Of a stretch of 64,000 nt of DNA, positions 1 to 7,966 are shown one piece after another. This DNA comes from Kineothrix sp. IPX-CK. Lineage in GTDB: Bacteria > Bacillota > Clostridia > Lachnospirales > Lachnospiraceae. Below the pieces are notes generated by a model. It was not told the origin of the DNA. It worked only from the letters and a program-made list of their open reading frames with translations, and ran no database searches. A program made the position numbers and the translations under genes. The stretch is taken from the NCBI RefSeq assembly GCF_039134705.1, contig NZ_CP146256.1:2976001-3040000 (forward strand), read 5' to 3'. Positions within the stretch are counted from its first letter, which is position 1, and each line of letters begins with the position of its first letter.

Positions 1-347
1 GAGGAGACCGTATCCAGATTTCCTTCTGCCAAAGCGGCATAATAGCTGCTCATAAGTTCGTTTACCGCCGGATATGCATTTTCCTCAAGCGGAAGCTCCG
101 GCACTGCCTCCGCATCCTCTGCTGAAGCCGCCATGGTATCCGCCACCTCCGTGCTCTCCGCCATCTGCGCTTCTTCTTCGGCCGCTGCTTTTTTATTCGC
201 ATTGACCGCTATGAGAACCGTAAACAGAACGCATACTACGAGAATTAGCGGCATTACTATTTTCGCATGGTCTGATATCCAATCCTTTATATCATCCAAT
301 CTGTCTTTTATGCTGTTGTTCATAGATGATTTTCTATGCCTACTCAT
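1..347 (-). CDS. Membrane-anchored protein, N-terminal part only
   Basis: The first 115 codons are present; the gene runs off the left edge. The protein starts MSRHRKSSMNNSIKDR, has one hydrophobic segment at about residues 30-48 (positive residues before it, so the C-terminal part is probably outside), then an Ala/Glu-rich linker and the start of a helical domain around NAYPAVNELMSSYYAALAEG. An AAAGGAC ribosome-binding site lies 12 bases before the ATG at 347. The family is not recognisable from this fragment; such anchors often precede an extracellular SH3- or NTF2-like domain, but that is a guess. Confidence 0.75.
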   Translation of the reverse strand, partial: MSRHRKSSMNNSIKDRLDDIKDWISDHAKIVMPLILVVCVLFTVLIAVNANKKAAAEEEAQMAESTEVADTMAASAEDAEAVPELPLEENAYPAVNELMSSYYAALAEGNLDTVS

Positions 348-392
348 AAAATAAAACTGTCCTTTCTGTTCTTACTTCCCTTCTTCTATTAC

Positions 393-537
393 TCAGAGTG
401 ATGTAAATGCACCCGGCAGGAATCGAACCTGCATTAAAGGCGTCGGAGGCCTCCGTTCTATCCATTAGACTACGAGTGCATAAAAAATTGGTACTTATAA
501 AATTATAATATATTACAAATTTGTTACATCACTCTGA
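393..537. repeat. 14-bp inverted repeat flanking tRNA-Arg
   Basis: TCAGAGTGATGTAA at 393-406 is the exact reverse complement of TTACATCACTCTGA at 524-537. The arms sit just outside the two ends of the tRNA gene. If both are transcribed, leader and trailer of the precursor could form a closing stem. They are inverted, so they are not attL/attR-type duplications. Confidence 0.8.
408..479 (-). tRNA. tRNA-Arg (anticodon CCG)
   Basis: A 72-base cloverleaf. The acceptor arms GCACTCG and CGGGTGC pair over 7 bp with one G-U. The anticodon stem GAGGC/GCCTT encloses the loop CTCCGAC, giving anticodon CCG (reads CGG). The T arm is GCAGG-TTCGATT-CCTGC, and discriminator base A73 is at 408. The D stem is weak (one A-C mismatch). 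CCA is not encoded. A 14-bp inverted repeat brackets the gene (393-406 and 524-537). Confidence 0.93.
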
Positions 538-610
538 TATAATATCATAACAATTTATTATTGTCTAGTGTACTTTTTGTGAACATACCAATAGGAAAAA
601 TTTGGATATC

Positions 611-1591
611 TTAGAATAACTTTGTAATTGCGTTTTCTTTTCTCGAATAGCGATATACCGCATCTGTCAGAACATCCTCAGGGTCCACCTGGGTTTCATT
701 GATATCACAGACCATTCTCCAAAGCTGTGTGGGCTCCTGCTTTCCGTCGTCAGGTATTAATATGATTTCATGGATGGAGCTGGGGAGAATGAATAAATCT
801 TTACAAACTGCATCGGAAAATCCAAGCAACGCATTATCATATAGCAGCGTTGCTGCTCCAAAAAGCTTGTTCTCATTTCCCATAACGAACATTTGTCCAC
901 AGCTTTCACAATCTGTTACCGTGGTAAGTAATTGCAAAGCCGCATTATCAAACCATTCTTCGTCGGGCATGAAGCCATCCTCGCCGGTTCCCGCAATAAA
1001 TTCCTTTTTCAAATCCTGAGAAAAAATTTCCTGCATCATCCTCTCGATAGGCAGCACTCTTGCCGGAAGCAGCCGTCTCGTATTTTCCTTTGCATCCTCA
1101 TATAATATTTCCTTCGTAATACCCCACAACTTAAGGTGGTTATTATAGATTAAAATAGTAGCTTTGCTCAACTCTTCTTCGTCGACACTGCAATAGAACA
1201 CTACCGCCATATCCAGGAAAAGAAAGTGGGGAATCTCTTTTAGTATCTCAAGATTTTTTTCATACCCTATTACTTTATATGCTACCTTTCCCTTCAGTTT
1301 TCCATAATCCAAAAAAAAATTCATATCCAGATTTTTTTTAAAACAGTTTTCCTTATAAATCCGCCTTATTTCTTCAATAATATCTTGCATGGGTTTTCCC
1401 CGCTCATATTCTTCAAAAAAATCATCGAGATAAATATTAGGTGATATATTTCTTTCCGTCTTGGCTATTACTACGCTATTTAAGATTACCCCGTTATTTT
1501 TCGTGATCCGGTTCAGCTCAACGGTTACCTCTCCTCCTAAACAAATTTCTAATTCACCCTTTACTTTTTCGCAAAATTCCATGATTTTCAT
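611..1591 (-). CDS. DUF5688-like protein
   Basis: 326 residues with no signal peptide or membrane segment. It opens MKIMEFCEKVKGELEICLGG and keeps the pattern I associate with the DUF5688 family of Lachnospiraceae: an early region naming NGVILNSVVI and SPNIYLDDFFEEYERG, and a C-terminal part with LYDNALL and ILPSSIHEIILIPD. Function is unknown. The start is supported by GAGG seven bases before the ATG. It follows efp on the same strand but is separated by a probable terminator, so it is likely its own unit. The family call rests on remembered sequence resemblance. Confidence 0.75.
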   Translation of the reverse strand: MKIMEFCEKVKGELEICLGGEVTVELNRITKNNGVILNSVVIAKTERNISPNIYLDDFFEEYERGKPMQDIIEEIRRIYKENCFKKNLDMNFFLDYGKLKGKVAYKVIGYEKNLEILKEIPHFLFLDMAVVFYCSVDEEELSKATILIYNNHLKLWGITKEILYEDAKENTRRLLPARVLPIERMMQEIFSQDLKKEFIAGTGEDGFMPDEEWFDNAALQLLTTVTDCESCGQMFVMGNENKLFGAATLLYDNALLGFSDAVCKDLFILPSSIHEIILIPDDGKQEPTQLWRMVCDINETQVDPEDVLTDAVYRYSRKENAITKLF

Positions 1592-1683
1592 GTAAAATCC
1601 TCTTTCTTTCTAATATATTTTTTAGTTTGTGATTTGTGGTAACGACGTACCCTGACTGTGCGGATTTCCCGCCGAAGATTTGC

Positions 1684-1712
1684 TTGGCATCGGAAAAAGT
1701 ATGCGATGCCAA
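1684..1712. repeat. Perfect 9-bp hairpin between efp and the DUF5688-like gene
   Basis: TTGGCATCG (1684-1692) and CGATGCCAA (1704-1712) are perfect inverted arms around an 11-base loop. Neither strand has a strong U-tract. The element lies in a 205-bp gap that carries no convincing gene. Confidence 0.6.
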
Positions 1713-1730
1713 TTTTATGATTTGAATAAT

Positions 1731-1767
1731 AAAAAAAGACAACGGAAAAATTCATATTTCCATTGCC
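1731..1767 (-). terminator. Intrinsic terminator after efp
   Basis: On the minus strand GGCAATGGAAA pairs with TTTCCGTTGTC (11 bp with two G-U pairs) and is followed by TTTTTTT. It lies 30 bases beyond the efp stop codon. Confidence 0.75.
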
Positions 1768-1796
1768 TTATAAGCTTAAATGATAGTTGATACAGA

Positions 1797-2354
1797 TTAT
1801 ACCCTGGAGAGATATTCTCCCGTTCTGGTATCGATCTTGATCACGTCGTCCTGATCCACGAATAAAGGAACGTAAACGGTTGCTCCCGTCTCCACAACAG
1901 CAGGTTTTGTCGCGCCTGTCGCTGTATCTCCCTTGAATCCCGGTTCTGTATCCGTAATCTGCAGTTCTACAAACAGCGGAGGTTCGATGGCGAATACATT
2001 TCCGTTATGGGAACATACCTTAACCATCTCATTCTCTTTTACGAATTTCAGAGAATCGCCTACCGAGGCCTCATCGAGTCCAATCTGCTCATAGCTCTCC
2101 ACATCCATAAAGTGGAATAAATCACCATCTGAATATAAGTACTGCATATCTTTTCTATCAATACGTGCTTGTGGGCATTTCTCGGTGGGTCTGAATGTTT
2201 TTTCAATTACACCGCCGCTCTTGATATTTTTCAGTTTAGTTCTTACGAACGCTGCCCCTTTACCCGGTTTTACGTGCTGGAACTCAATAATCTGGTAAAT
2301 ATTATTATCTAATTCAATAGTAATACCATTTCTGAAATCACCTGCAGAAATCAT
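1797..2354 (-). CDS. efp: Elongation factor P
   Basis: 185 residues, the family length. EF-P binds between the ribosomal P and E sites and relieves stalling at polyproline stretches. The N-terminal KOW-like domain carries the tip loop [14 protein letters not shown] with Lys32 at the usual modification position. The two OB domains follow, including the EF-P signature region [18 protein letters not shown] near residues 142-159. The ATG has AGGAGG nine bases upstream. The gene follows aroQ after 66 bases and is probably co-transcribed with the shikimate genes. Confidence 0.97.
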   Translation of the reverse strand: MISAGDFRNGITIELDNNIYQIIEFQHVKPGKGAAFVRTKLKNIKSGGVIEKTFRPTEKCPQARIDRKDMQYLYSDGDLFHFMDVESYEQIGLDEASVGDSLKFVKENEMVKVCSHNGNVFAIEPPLFVELQITDTEPGFKGDTATGATKPAVVETGATVYVPLFVDQDDVIKIDTRTGEYLSRV

Positions 2355-2420
2355 AAAATATTCCTCCTAAAATTTTCACGTTATAATTCTATAACAGTTT
2401 ATACTAAAAGCTCACATATT

Positions 2421-2927
2421 TCAACTATTTTTTCTAAACTTTCCGTTACTGTCCACTCTGTTCTCCGCATCGCATGATATTCTGCAATGCAAACTTTTTG
2501 CATGGGATAGACAGTAATCGATTGCCTCCAAATATCCTTCCAGTCCATGACCGTATATTTGTTTGTCACAGACCGGAGCCGTTACGGACACCTTTCTGAA
2601 TTCCTCCCGCTTCGTTATATCGGAAATATGTATCTCCACTTTTGGTACCGTTATACTGGCGAGGGCGTCTCTGATAGCATAGCTGTAATGAGTATACGCT
2701 CCTGGGTTGATGACGATGGCCTGCGTCTGATCAAAATAGGAATCCTGGATCCTATCTATAATCGCTCCCTCGTGATTGCTTTGAAAAACCTCTATTTTAC
2801 AGCCCGTCTCTTCTCCTTTCCCGGCAATCAGCCCAAGAAGATAGTCGTAATCCTGCGCTCCGTAAACGCTCTTTTCCCTGATTCCGAGAAAATTAATGTT
2901 AGGTCCGTTAATAACGAGCAGATTCAT
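2421..2927 (-). CDS. aroQ: Type II 3-dehydroquinate dehydratase
   Basis: Catalyses the third shikimate step, 3-dehydroquinate to 3-dehydroshikimate. The 168-residue protein starts MNLLVINGPNINFLG and shows the type II features: Arg in GIREK, the lid Tyr in VYG, the substrate loop INPGAYTHYS, the catalytic His region VEIHISDITKREEFR and Arg near KVSVTAP. It exceeds the usual 145 or so residues by a polar C-terminal tail (about residues 145-168). The start overlaps the aroK stop by four bases (ATGA). Confidence 0.95.
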   Translation of the reverse strand: MNLLVINGPNINFLGIREKSVYGAQDYDYLLGLIAGKGEETGCKIEVFQSNHEGAIIDRIQDSYFDQTQAIVINPGAYTHYSYAIRDALASITVPKVEIHISDITKREEFRKVSVTAPVCDKQIYGHGLEGYLEAIDYCLSHAKSLHCRISCDAENRVDSNGKFRKNS

Positions 2928-3442
2928 GCCTTTATTTCCTCCGTTTTCTTTATGATTTCATCCAATATTTCATCGAAGTCTTTCCCGTCCACATCGATGA
3001 CCACATCGGCAGCGCTTTCATATACCGGCGACCGTTTTTCTAAAAGCGCTCTTACCTTCTCCTCCGGATTACCGCCTTGTAAAAGGGGTCTGCTCGTATC
3101 TCCAGACAACCTTTCGCAGACGGTGGGTGCAGTCACTCTCAAATAAACTACTTTGCCAAGCTGCTTTAACAATTCCCTGTTCTCATTCCTCATAGGAAGC
3201 CCGCCACCCACCGAAATGATCTGATTGTCCGGCTCCTGCAAAAGCTTCCTCAGGCAGTCCGTCTCCAGCCTTCGAAACTCCTCTTCTCCATATTTATCAA
3301 AAATCTCTGAGACCGTCAGCCGGCTCAGCCTCTCGATCATTCTGTCCGTATCCGTCATCGCCTGTTTTAACAGATACGACAGCCGAATACCTACACTGGT
3401 TTTTCCGCAGCCCATAAAACCGATTAAAATAATATTATTCAT
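2924..3442 (-). CDS. aroK: Shikimate kinase
   Basis: Phosphorylates shikimate with ATP. 172 residues. Walker A is GFMGCGKTSVG (residues 8-18). The shikimate-binding Asp is in DTDRMIE near 32-38, the arginine site in EEEFRRLE near 54-61, and GGG loop ISVGGGLP follows near 76-83. The lid is DTSRPLLQGG. Start and stop both overlap neighbours by ATGA, so translation is probably coupled to aroE and aroQ. Confidence 0.95.
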   Translation of the reverse strand: MNNIILIGFMGCGKTSVGIRLSYLLKQAMTDTDRMIERLSRLTVSEIFDKYGEEEFRRLETDCLRKLLQEPDNQIISVGGGLPMRNENRELLKQLGKVVYLRVTAPTVCERLSGDTSRPLLQGGNPEEKVRALLEKRSPVYESAADVVIDVDGKDFDEILDEIIKKTEEIKA

Positions 3443-4320
3443 GTTTCTCCAATTCCCGTCTCAGCTTTCATCTTCTCGTATACGATAAGCGCATCTTCCT
3501 CTGTTACTGATATATCATTCCAGAGCTCATATGCGATTATTCCTTGATACAACAGCATCTTCAGGCCATGAAAGGCCTGTCCGCCCGCTTCCTTTACAAG
3601 TGACATGAACTTTGTGTTCGCAGGCTTATATATTAAATCGAAGCCGGTATGAAGCATTTCAAAAAAAGTTTTATCCTCTATTACCACATCCTCTATGTTA
3701 GGATAAAGCCCTACGCTGGTGGCTTGTATGGCAAGATATTTTCTTTCTCCCGAAAGGCTGGTGTAATCCTGCATCTCCATGGCTATGACACAGTCCGTTC
3801 CGAGAAGCCGGTTCACCTCCAAGGCTATCTGATTCGCTTTATCCAGCGTGCGGTTTAGAATATATACCTTTTTGGCTCCCTCCATGACACACATGAACGC
3901 CACCGCCCGCGCCGCACCGCCCGCGCCCAAAAGTATGACGTACTCGTCTTTCAGTTGAATACCCTCGCTGCACATCGCCCGATATAAGCCCGGCATATCG
4001 GTATTATACCCCTTGTAGCCTTTCTTTGTCCGCACTAACGTGTTAACCGCACCAATCCCCTGCGCCGTCTCGTCCGTCTCAGTAAGATACTTCATGACCT
4101 CACTCTTATATGGAACCGTCACATTCAAGCCTAATATATTCAGCGCATATGCGCCATCTATTGCAGCCTTAACATTTCCATTCTCCACATGGAAGGGCAC
4201 ATATGCCAGATTTCTTCCTTCCCTTTCCGCCAAGGTGTTATGAATCAGGGGAGACATGGTATGCTCTACCGGATTACCAATCAGGCCGCAGGTTCTCGTA
4301 TATCCGTCTATCCGCCTCAT
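3439..4320 (-). CDS. aroE: Shikimate dehydrogenase
   Basis: NADPH-dependent reduction of 3-dehydroshikimate. An open frame extends to 4482, but the start is taken at 4320: GGAGGAG lies just upstream and the ATG overlaps the yqeG stop as ATGA. That gives 293 residues beginning MRRIDGYTRTCGLIG. Motifs: substrate serines in EHTMSPLIHN, catalytic Lys in NVTVPYKSEV, NTDMPG, the nucleotide loop GAGGAARAV, and VGLYPN. The longer start would run through most of the C-terminal end of yqeG and lacks a site. Confidence 0.95.
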   Translation of the reverse strand: MRRIDGYTRTCGLIGNPVEHTMSPLIHNTLAEREGRNLAYVPFHVENGNVKAAIDGAYALNILGLNVTVPYKSEVMKYLTETDETAQGIGAVNTLVRTKKGYKGYNTDMPGLYRAMCSEGIQLKDEYVILLGAGGAARAVAFMCVMEGAKKVYILNRTLDKANQIALEVNRLLGTDCVIAMEMQDYTSLSGERKYLAIQATSVGLYPNIEDVVIEDKTFFEMLHTGFDLIYKPANTKFMSLVKEAGGQAFHGLKMLLYQGIIAYELWNDISVTEEDALIVYEKMKAETGIGET

Positions 4321-4853
4321 CTTTTGCTCCTCCCCCTGAATTTCTCTTCCTTTCTGGAGTTCCTCATATAAAAAAACAGCACAATTTTCTCCAAATACCT
4401 TTTTAAAACGATCTGTATCTCTTCCTTGGGATGAATGGGCTTTACTAAAAAAGTCCTGATTCCGGCCCGATTCGCTCCCCATACGTCCGTAAAAATCTGA
4501 TCGCCCACAAACAGCGTATTATCCTTCGTTGTGCTCATCCGTTCCATGGCCTTCAGATAATTCCCTGCCGAGGGTTTCCCTGCTTTATAAATGTATTCTG
4601 TGCCCACTGCATCGTTAAAGCCTTTTACCCTGGGCTCTTTGTTATTGGATAGCAATATAATCCGATACCCCAATGTCTTCAACCGCCCGATAAATGCCTT
4701 ACTTTTCTCATCCGCGGGCGCTCCGTGGGGAACCAGCGTATTATCGATATCGAAGATTATTCCACGATACCCTTCCTCATATAGCTTATTAAAATCAATT
4801 TCATAAGTAGAATCTGCATATTCATCAGGGTAAAACCTCTTGAGCATATTCAT
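4317..4853 (-). CDS. yqeG: YqeG-family HAD phosphatase
   Basis: 178 residues of the HAD IIIA type. Motif I is FDIDNTLVP near residues 34-42, motif II is LLSNNKE near 67-73, motif III Lys lies in IYKAGKPS, and motif IV is VGDQIFTDVWGAN. No cap domain. The natural substrate is unknown; the eukaryotic relative dephosphorylates phosphatidylglycerophosphate, but that should not be transferred without testing. It is the first gene of the yqeG-aroE-aroK-aroQ chain, and its stop overlaps the aroE start. Confidence 0.92.
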   Translation of the reverse strand: MNMLKRFYPDEYADSTYEIDFNKLYEEGYRGIIFDIDNTLVPHGAPADEKSKAFIGRLKTLGYRIILLSNNKEPRVKGFNDAVGTEYIYKAGKPSAGNYLKAMERMSTTKDNTLFVGDQIFTDVWGANRAGIRTFLVKPIHPKEEIQIVLKRYLEKIVLFFYMRNSRKEEKFRGRSKR

Positions 4854-4939
4854 TCCGTCCTTTTAATCACAGGCTTAAGGCCTTCATTTTCATTATTTTA
4901 ATAAATCTATCTTAACAAAGTAACTCTCGCTAAGCAAGC

Positions 4940-4972
4940 AAAAAAGAAGGATGCTCCGTTAGGAACATCCTT
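4940..4972 (-). terminator. Intrinsic terminator after the 4980 gene
   Basis: On the minus strand AAGGATGTTCC pairs with GGAGCATCCTT (11 bp, one G-U) around a 4-base loop and runs into CTTTTTTG. It lies eight bases past the stop codon at 4980. Confidence 0.85.
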
Positions 4973-4979
4973 ACACTCT

Positions 4980-5345
4980 CTATTTTTTTATAATTACGGT
5001 TCCGTCGATGTCGCCATCATACTCCAAATCAGGCTTTCCGCCCACAAAATACTGATATTCCTCAAGTATCTTATCTTTACGCATATCGGAAATCGCTTGT
5101 TGGATATCCAGCTTTGCAAGGCTGCTCTCGCTTCCTATGTAATCAAAAGTTTCTTCTTTATTAAAAGTAAGTGAAATGTTATTTATATCCGTAATGGTCC
5201 GCTTTACTTCGTTCAGAGAGTAGTCAGAGGTATCCGGCTGCTTCTCCGGCTTCGGCTGTAGATCCGCTTCTTCAATCGCTGGCTTCGGCTGCACCTGCAA
5301 AGCATCATAGGGCCTGGGTATCCCTATCACTTCTATCATCCTCAT
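4980..5345 (-). CDS. Small hypothetical protein, weakly FlaG-like
   Basis: 121 residues from ATG 5345, chosen because AAGGTGG lies 8 bases upstream; GTG 5357 is too close to the site. An N-terminal disordered part rich in Pro/Gln/Glu (about 10-45) precedes a compact domain, SLNEVKRTITDINNISLTF, then DYIGSESSLAKLDIQQAISDMRKDKILEEYQYFVG. The helix-strand-strand arrangement recalls flagellar FlaG proteins, but no other flagellar gene is nearby, so function is left open. It stands alone, with its own terminator and about 240 bases before the next gene upstream. Confidence 0.75.
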   Translation of the reverse strand: MRMIEVIGIPRPYDALQVQPKPAIEEADLQPKPEKQPDTSDYSLNEVKRTITDINNISLTFNKEETFDYIGSESSLAKLDIQQAISDMRKDKILEEYQYFVGGKPDLEYDGDIDGTVIIKK

Positions 5346-5594
5346 AACTCTCACCACCTTTCTACTTTACATGATTCATTCCCTCTTATCTGTTGGTTTT
5401 ATCGAACATAACCTACACTTTCTTTAGCTTTTATAGTACCATTGTACTATTTTTTTGCATATTTTACAACATCTATTTATTCCCAAAAGAGGAAAACACA
5501 CCTTCAATAATTCCTATATATAATTTATTTCTGATTAGCAAAATTGTTCCCAAAATGCGAAGATATTTTTTAATTTTAAACGATGACATATAGC

Positions 5595-6350
5595 TCAACC
5601 GATCAGGCTTTTATCCTCACTGATTCCAGCTGCTTCCAAAAGAGTCTTCGTGTACTCGTGTTTCGGTGCAAAATACACCTCCTGCACCGTTCCTTTTTCA
5701 ACGATTTCTCCTTTTTTCATAATCATCACCCGATCGCACATCTGATAGACCACCCGCAGGTCATGGGATATAAATAAAACGGACAGGTTCATATCCCTAT
5801 GGAGCTTCAGCAAAAGCTCTATGATCTGAGCCTGAATCGTCACATCCAGTGCCGATACCGGTTCATCGGCAATCAATAGCTCCGGCTCCAGTATCAAGGC
5901 TCCCGCCAAAGCGACTCTTTGTCTCTGTCCGCCGGAAAGCTGTCTTGGATACCGATCTGCATAAGCGTCGCCAAGCCCTACCCGATTCAGCATCTCACTT
6001 ACTTTTTCCAAACGCTTCGCCTTGGTGATGCCTCCTTTTAACTTAAGAGGCTCCTCTAATATCCATCCTACCTTCTTAACCGGATTCAATGAACTGTATG
6101 GGTCCTGGAAAACCATCTGCGGACGGATGCCCTTACTGTCCGCAGAGACATCGAAGGTTATCTCTCCGCTTTCATGCTTTATCATACTAAGTATTGCCTT
6201 AGCTAATGTGGACTTCCCGCAGCCGCTCTCTCCCACCAGTCCAAGAATCTCTCCTCGTTCTATTTCAAAGGAAACATGGTCAAGCACATGCACATGCTTT
6301 TTATAAGATACGCTTAAGCCGCTGACGACAAGAATATTCTTATTTTCCAT
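5595..6350 (-). CDS. Peptide-type ABC transporter ATPase (OppF/DppF-like)
   Basis: Second ATPase of a peptide-type importer. 251 residues from ATG 6350, picked because GGGAG lies 7 bases upstream and the frame no longer overlaps the preceding gene. Walker A is GESGCGKST, Q-loop VFQDPYSSLNP, signature LSGGQRQRVALAGAL, Walker B LLIADEPVSALD, and the switch His is in ISHDLRV. The C-terminus is short, ending soon after KHEYTKTLLEAAG. Last gene of the operon 8958-10484, 7967, 7158, 6362, 5595. Confidence 0.93.
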   Translation of the reverse strand: MENKNILVVSGLSVSYKKHVHVLDHVSFEIERGEILGLVGESGCGKSTLAKAILSMIKHESGEITFDVSADSKGIRPQMVFQDPYSSLNPVKKVGWILEEPLKLKGGITKAKRLEKVSEMLNRVGLGDAYADRYPRQLSGGQRQRVALAGALILEPELLIADEPVSALDVTIQAQIIELLLKLHRDMNLSVLFISHDLRVVYQMCDRVMIMKKGEIVEKGTVQEVYFAPKHEYTKTLLEAAGISEDKSLIG

Positions 6351-6361
6351 TCTCATTCTCC

Positions 6362-7168
6362 CTATTTTCTCTCGCATTTCGGAATCGCCGCTATCAGCTT
6401 CTTCGTATATTCTTCCTTGGGATTTTCAAAAACCTCTTTCGAATTTCCGGTTTCTACAATATAACCGCCCTGCATTACGACCACCCGTTCACACAGCCTG
6501 CTCACCAGGCTCAAGTCATGGGAAATGAAGAGAATCGCCGTTTTTTTCTGTCTATTTATCTTTTTTAGTAATTTCACGATCTGTGCCTGAATCGTCACAT
6601 CCAAAGCAGTAGTTGGTTCATCCGCAATCAATAATTTAGGCTCGCATATGATAGCCGCTGCCAGCATTGCTCTCTGCCGCATCCCTCCGGAAAGCTCATG
6701 GGGATACATCTTATATATCTTTTCCGCATCCCCAAGCTCTACACTTTTTAGCAGCATAAGGGCGGTTTCCCTGCGCTCCTCCTTTGTCATCTGTGTATGG
6801 ATGCGAAGGCTTTCCTCCACCTGCCATCCGATTCTTTTCACCGGATTCAAGGAGGTCATGGGCTCCTGAAAAACCATACCGATTTCCTTGCCCTGAAGCT
6901 TACGAAGCTGTGCTCTCGGACAAGAGAGCAAATCCATCCCTTCATAGAGAATCTGCCCTTTTTTTTCCATATCGTGGCGGCTCAAAAGTCCGGCTATCGC
7001 AAGAGCAGTCATCGATTTACCGGAACCGGACTCTCCCACAATGCCGACAATTTCTCCTTCATTTAAGGTCAAATCGAAATCATATACGACCGTTTCCGGC
7101 ACGAGATGGTCGTGAAACTCAATATTCAAATCAATTACTTCGAGTAAGGGCGATTTTTTATCCATCAT
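6362..7168 (-). CDS. Peptide-type ABC transporter ATPase (OppD/DppD-like)
   Basis: 268 residues. Walker A GESGSGKSM, Q-loop VFQEPMTSLNPVKRIG, signature ELSGGMRQRAMLAAAI, Walker B LLIADEPTTALDVT, H-loop ISHDLSL. It forms the nucleotide-binding pair with the downstream ATPase and drives the two permeases. The start ATG 7168 overlaps the stop of the upstream permease by 11 bases, with AGGAG in front. The OppD-type C-terminal extension ends at KKLIAAIPKCERK, without the long cysteine-containing tail seen in some family members. Confidence 0.93.
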   Translation of the reverse strand: MMDKKSPLLEVIDLNIEFHDHLVPETVVYDFDLTLNEGEIVGIVGESGSGKSMTALAIAGLLSRHDMEKKGQILYEGMDLLSCPRAQLRKLQGKEIGMVFQEPMTSLNPVKRIGWQVEESLRIHTQMTKEERRETALMLLKSVELGDAEKIYKMYPHELSGGMRQRAMLAAAIICEPKLLIADEPTTALDVTIQAQIVKLLKKINRQKKTAILFISHDLSLVSRLCERVVVMQGGYIVETGNSKEVFENPKEEYTKKLIAAIPKCERK

Positions 7169-7964
7169 TTTTAGCTCCTATCCCTTCGCTGAGAAGGCTG
7201 AAGCCGAGCACCATCCATATGATTACGGCTCCCGGAAATATCGCATATGCCGGCGCTGTAAACAGATAGGACTGAGCCTCCGACAACATGCGCCCCAGAC
7301 TCGCTTCAGGAGGCTGCACGCCGATTCCAAGATAACTCATTCCGGCTTCCGCCAGCACCGCATTATTGAATCCGATGATAATTGCAGAAAGCAGCACCGG
7401 CATGGTACCCGGCAGGATATGCACGAACATGATGCGCAAATCCCCCGCTCCCTGCAGCTTAGCGCTCTTCACATAATCCATATTCCGGTACTTTAAAAAT
7501 TCTCCCCGCACAATACGGGCAAAACTGGGCACGAAAGCGATTCCAAGCGCGGCGATAACATTATTCCTGCCCGGGCCTAATATACTGATAAAGACAAGCG
7601 CAAGAAGAAGGCTTGGGAACGCAAAAACAGCATCGTTGATTCTCATGAGAATTTCGTCCAGAATTCCCCCATAATATCCGGTAACCGCTCCTAAAGCGAT
7701 ACCGAAAACGGTACCGATAGCTACCGTGCATAAAGCGACGAACAGGGTTGTCCGGCTTCCCTGAAGCACACGGCTGAATACGTCCCTTCCGAAATTATCA
7801 CAACCCATGGGATGCGCGAGGGAAACTCCGGCGAACTTCGCCGCAGGATCCATGGCGTTGGGATCGTAAGGGGTATAAAAAATGCCTATCATAATAAGAA
7901 GAAGCATTGTTCCGGTAAGTATCCCTCCGACTATTAAATTATAGTTCTTCTTTTTCTTCTTCAT
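7158..7964 (-). CDS. Peptide-type ABC transporter permease (OppC/DppC-like)
   Basis: 268 residues from ATG 7964 (AGGAG eleven bases upstream); the open frame reaches 8060, but that start lies inside the preceding gene. An N-terminal Lys-rich stretch precedes membrane segment 1 near residues 10-33, then DPNAMDPAAKFAGVSLAHPMGCDNFGRDVFSR, typical of the DppC group. Further membrane segments follow, with the EAA-type coupling loop in YLGIGVQPPEASLG region near the end. It starts two bases after the stop of the upstream permease. Confidence 0.92.
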   Translation of the reverse strand: MKKKKKNYNLIVGGILTGTMLLLIMIGIFYTPYDPNAMDPAAKFAGVSLAHPMGCDNFGRDVFSRVLQGSRTTLFVALCTVAIGTVFGIALGAVTGYYGGILDEILMRINDAVFAFPSLLLALVFISILGPGRNNVIAALGIAFVPSFARIVRGEFLKYRNMDYVKSAKLQGAGDLRIMFVHILPGTMPVLLSAIIIGFNNAVLAEAGMSYLGIGVQPPEASLGRMLSEAQSYLFTAPAYAIFPGAVIIWMVLGFSLLSEGIGAKNDG

Positions 7965-7966
7965 AC

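Noticed and set aside
408..540. tRNA as an integration site with att repeats
   Set aside because: The flanking repeats are inverted, not direct, and no integrase or phage gene is near.
1554..1742. 62-codon minus frame overlapping the start of the DUF5688-like gene
   Set aside because: It overlaps a real start, has no good site, and reads like translated intergenic repeat.
2547..3146. 199-codon plus-strand open frame opposite aroQ/aroK
   Set aside because: It lies antisense to two clearly real genes, has no ribosome-binding site or family resemblance, and follows their codon pattern.
4318..4482. N-terminal extension of aroE by 54 codons
   Set aside because: It runs through the yqeG coding end; ATG 4320 with GGAGGAG and ATGA overlap is better.
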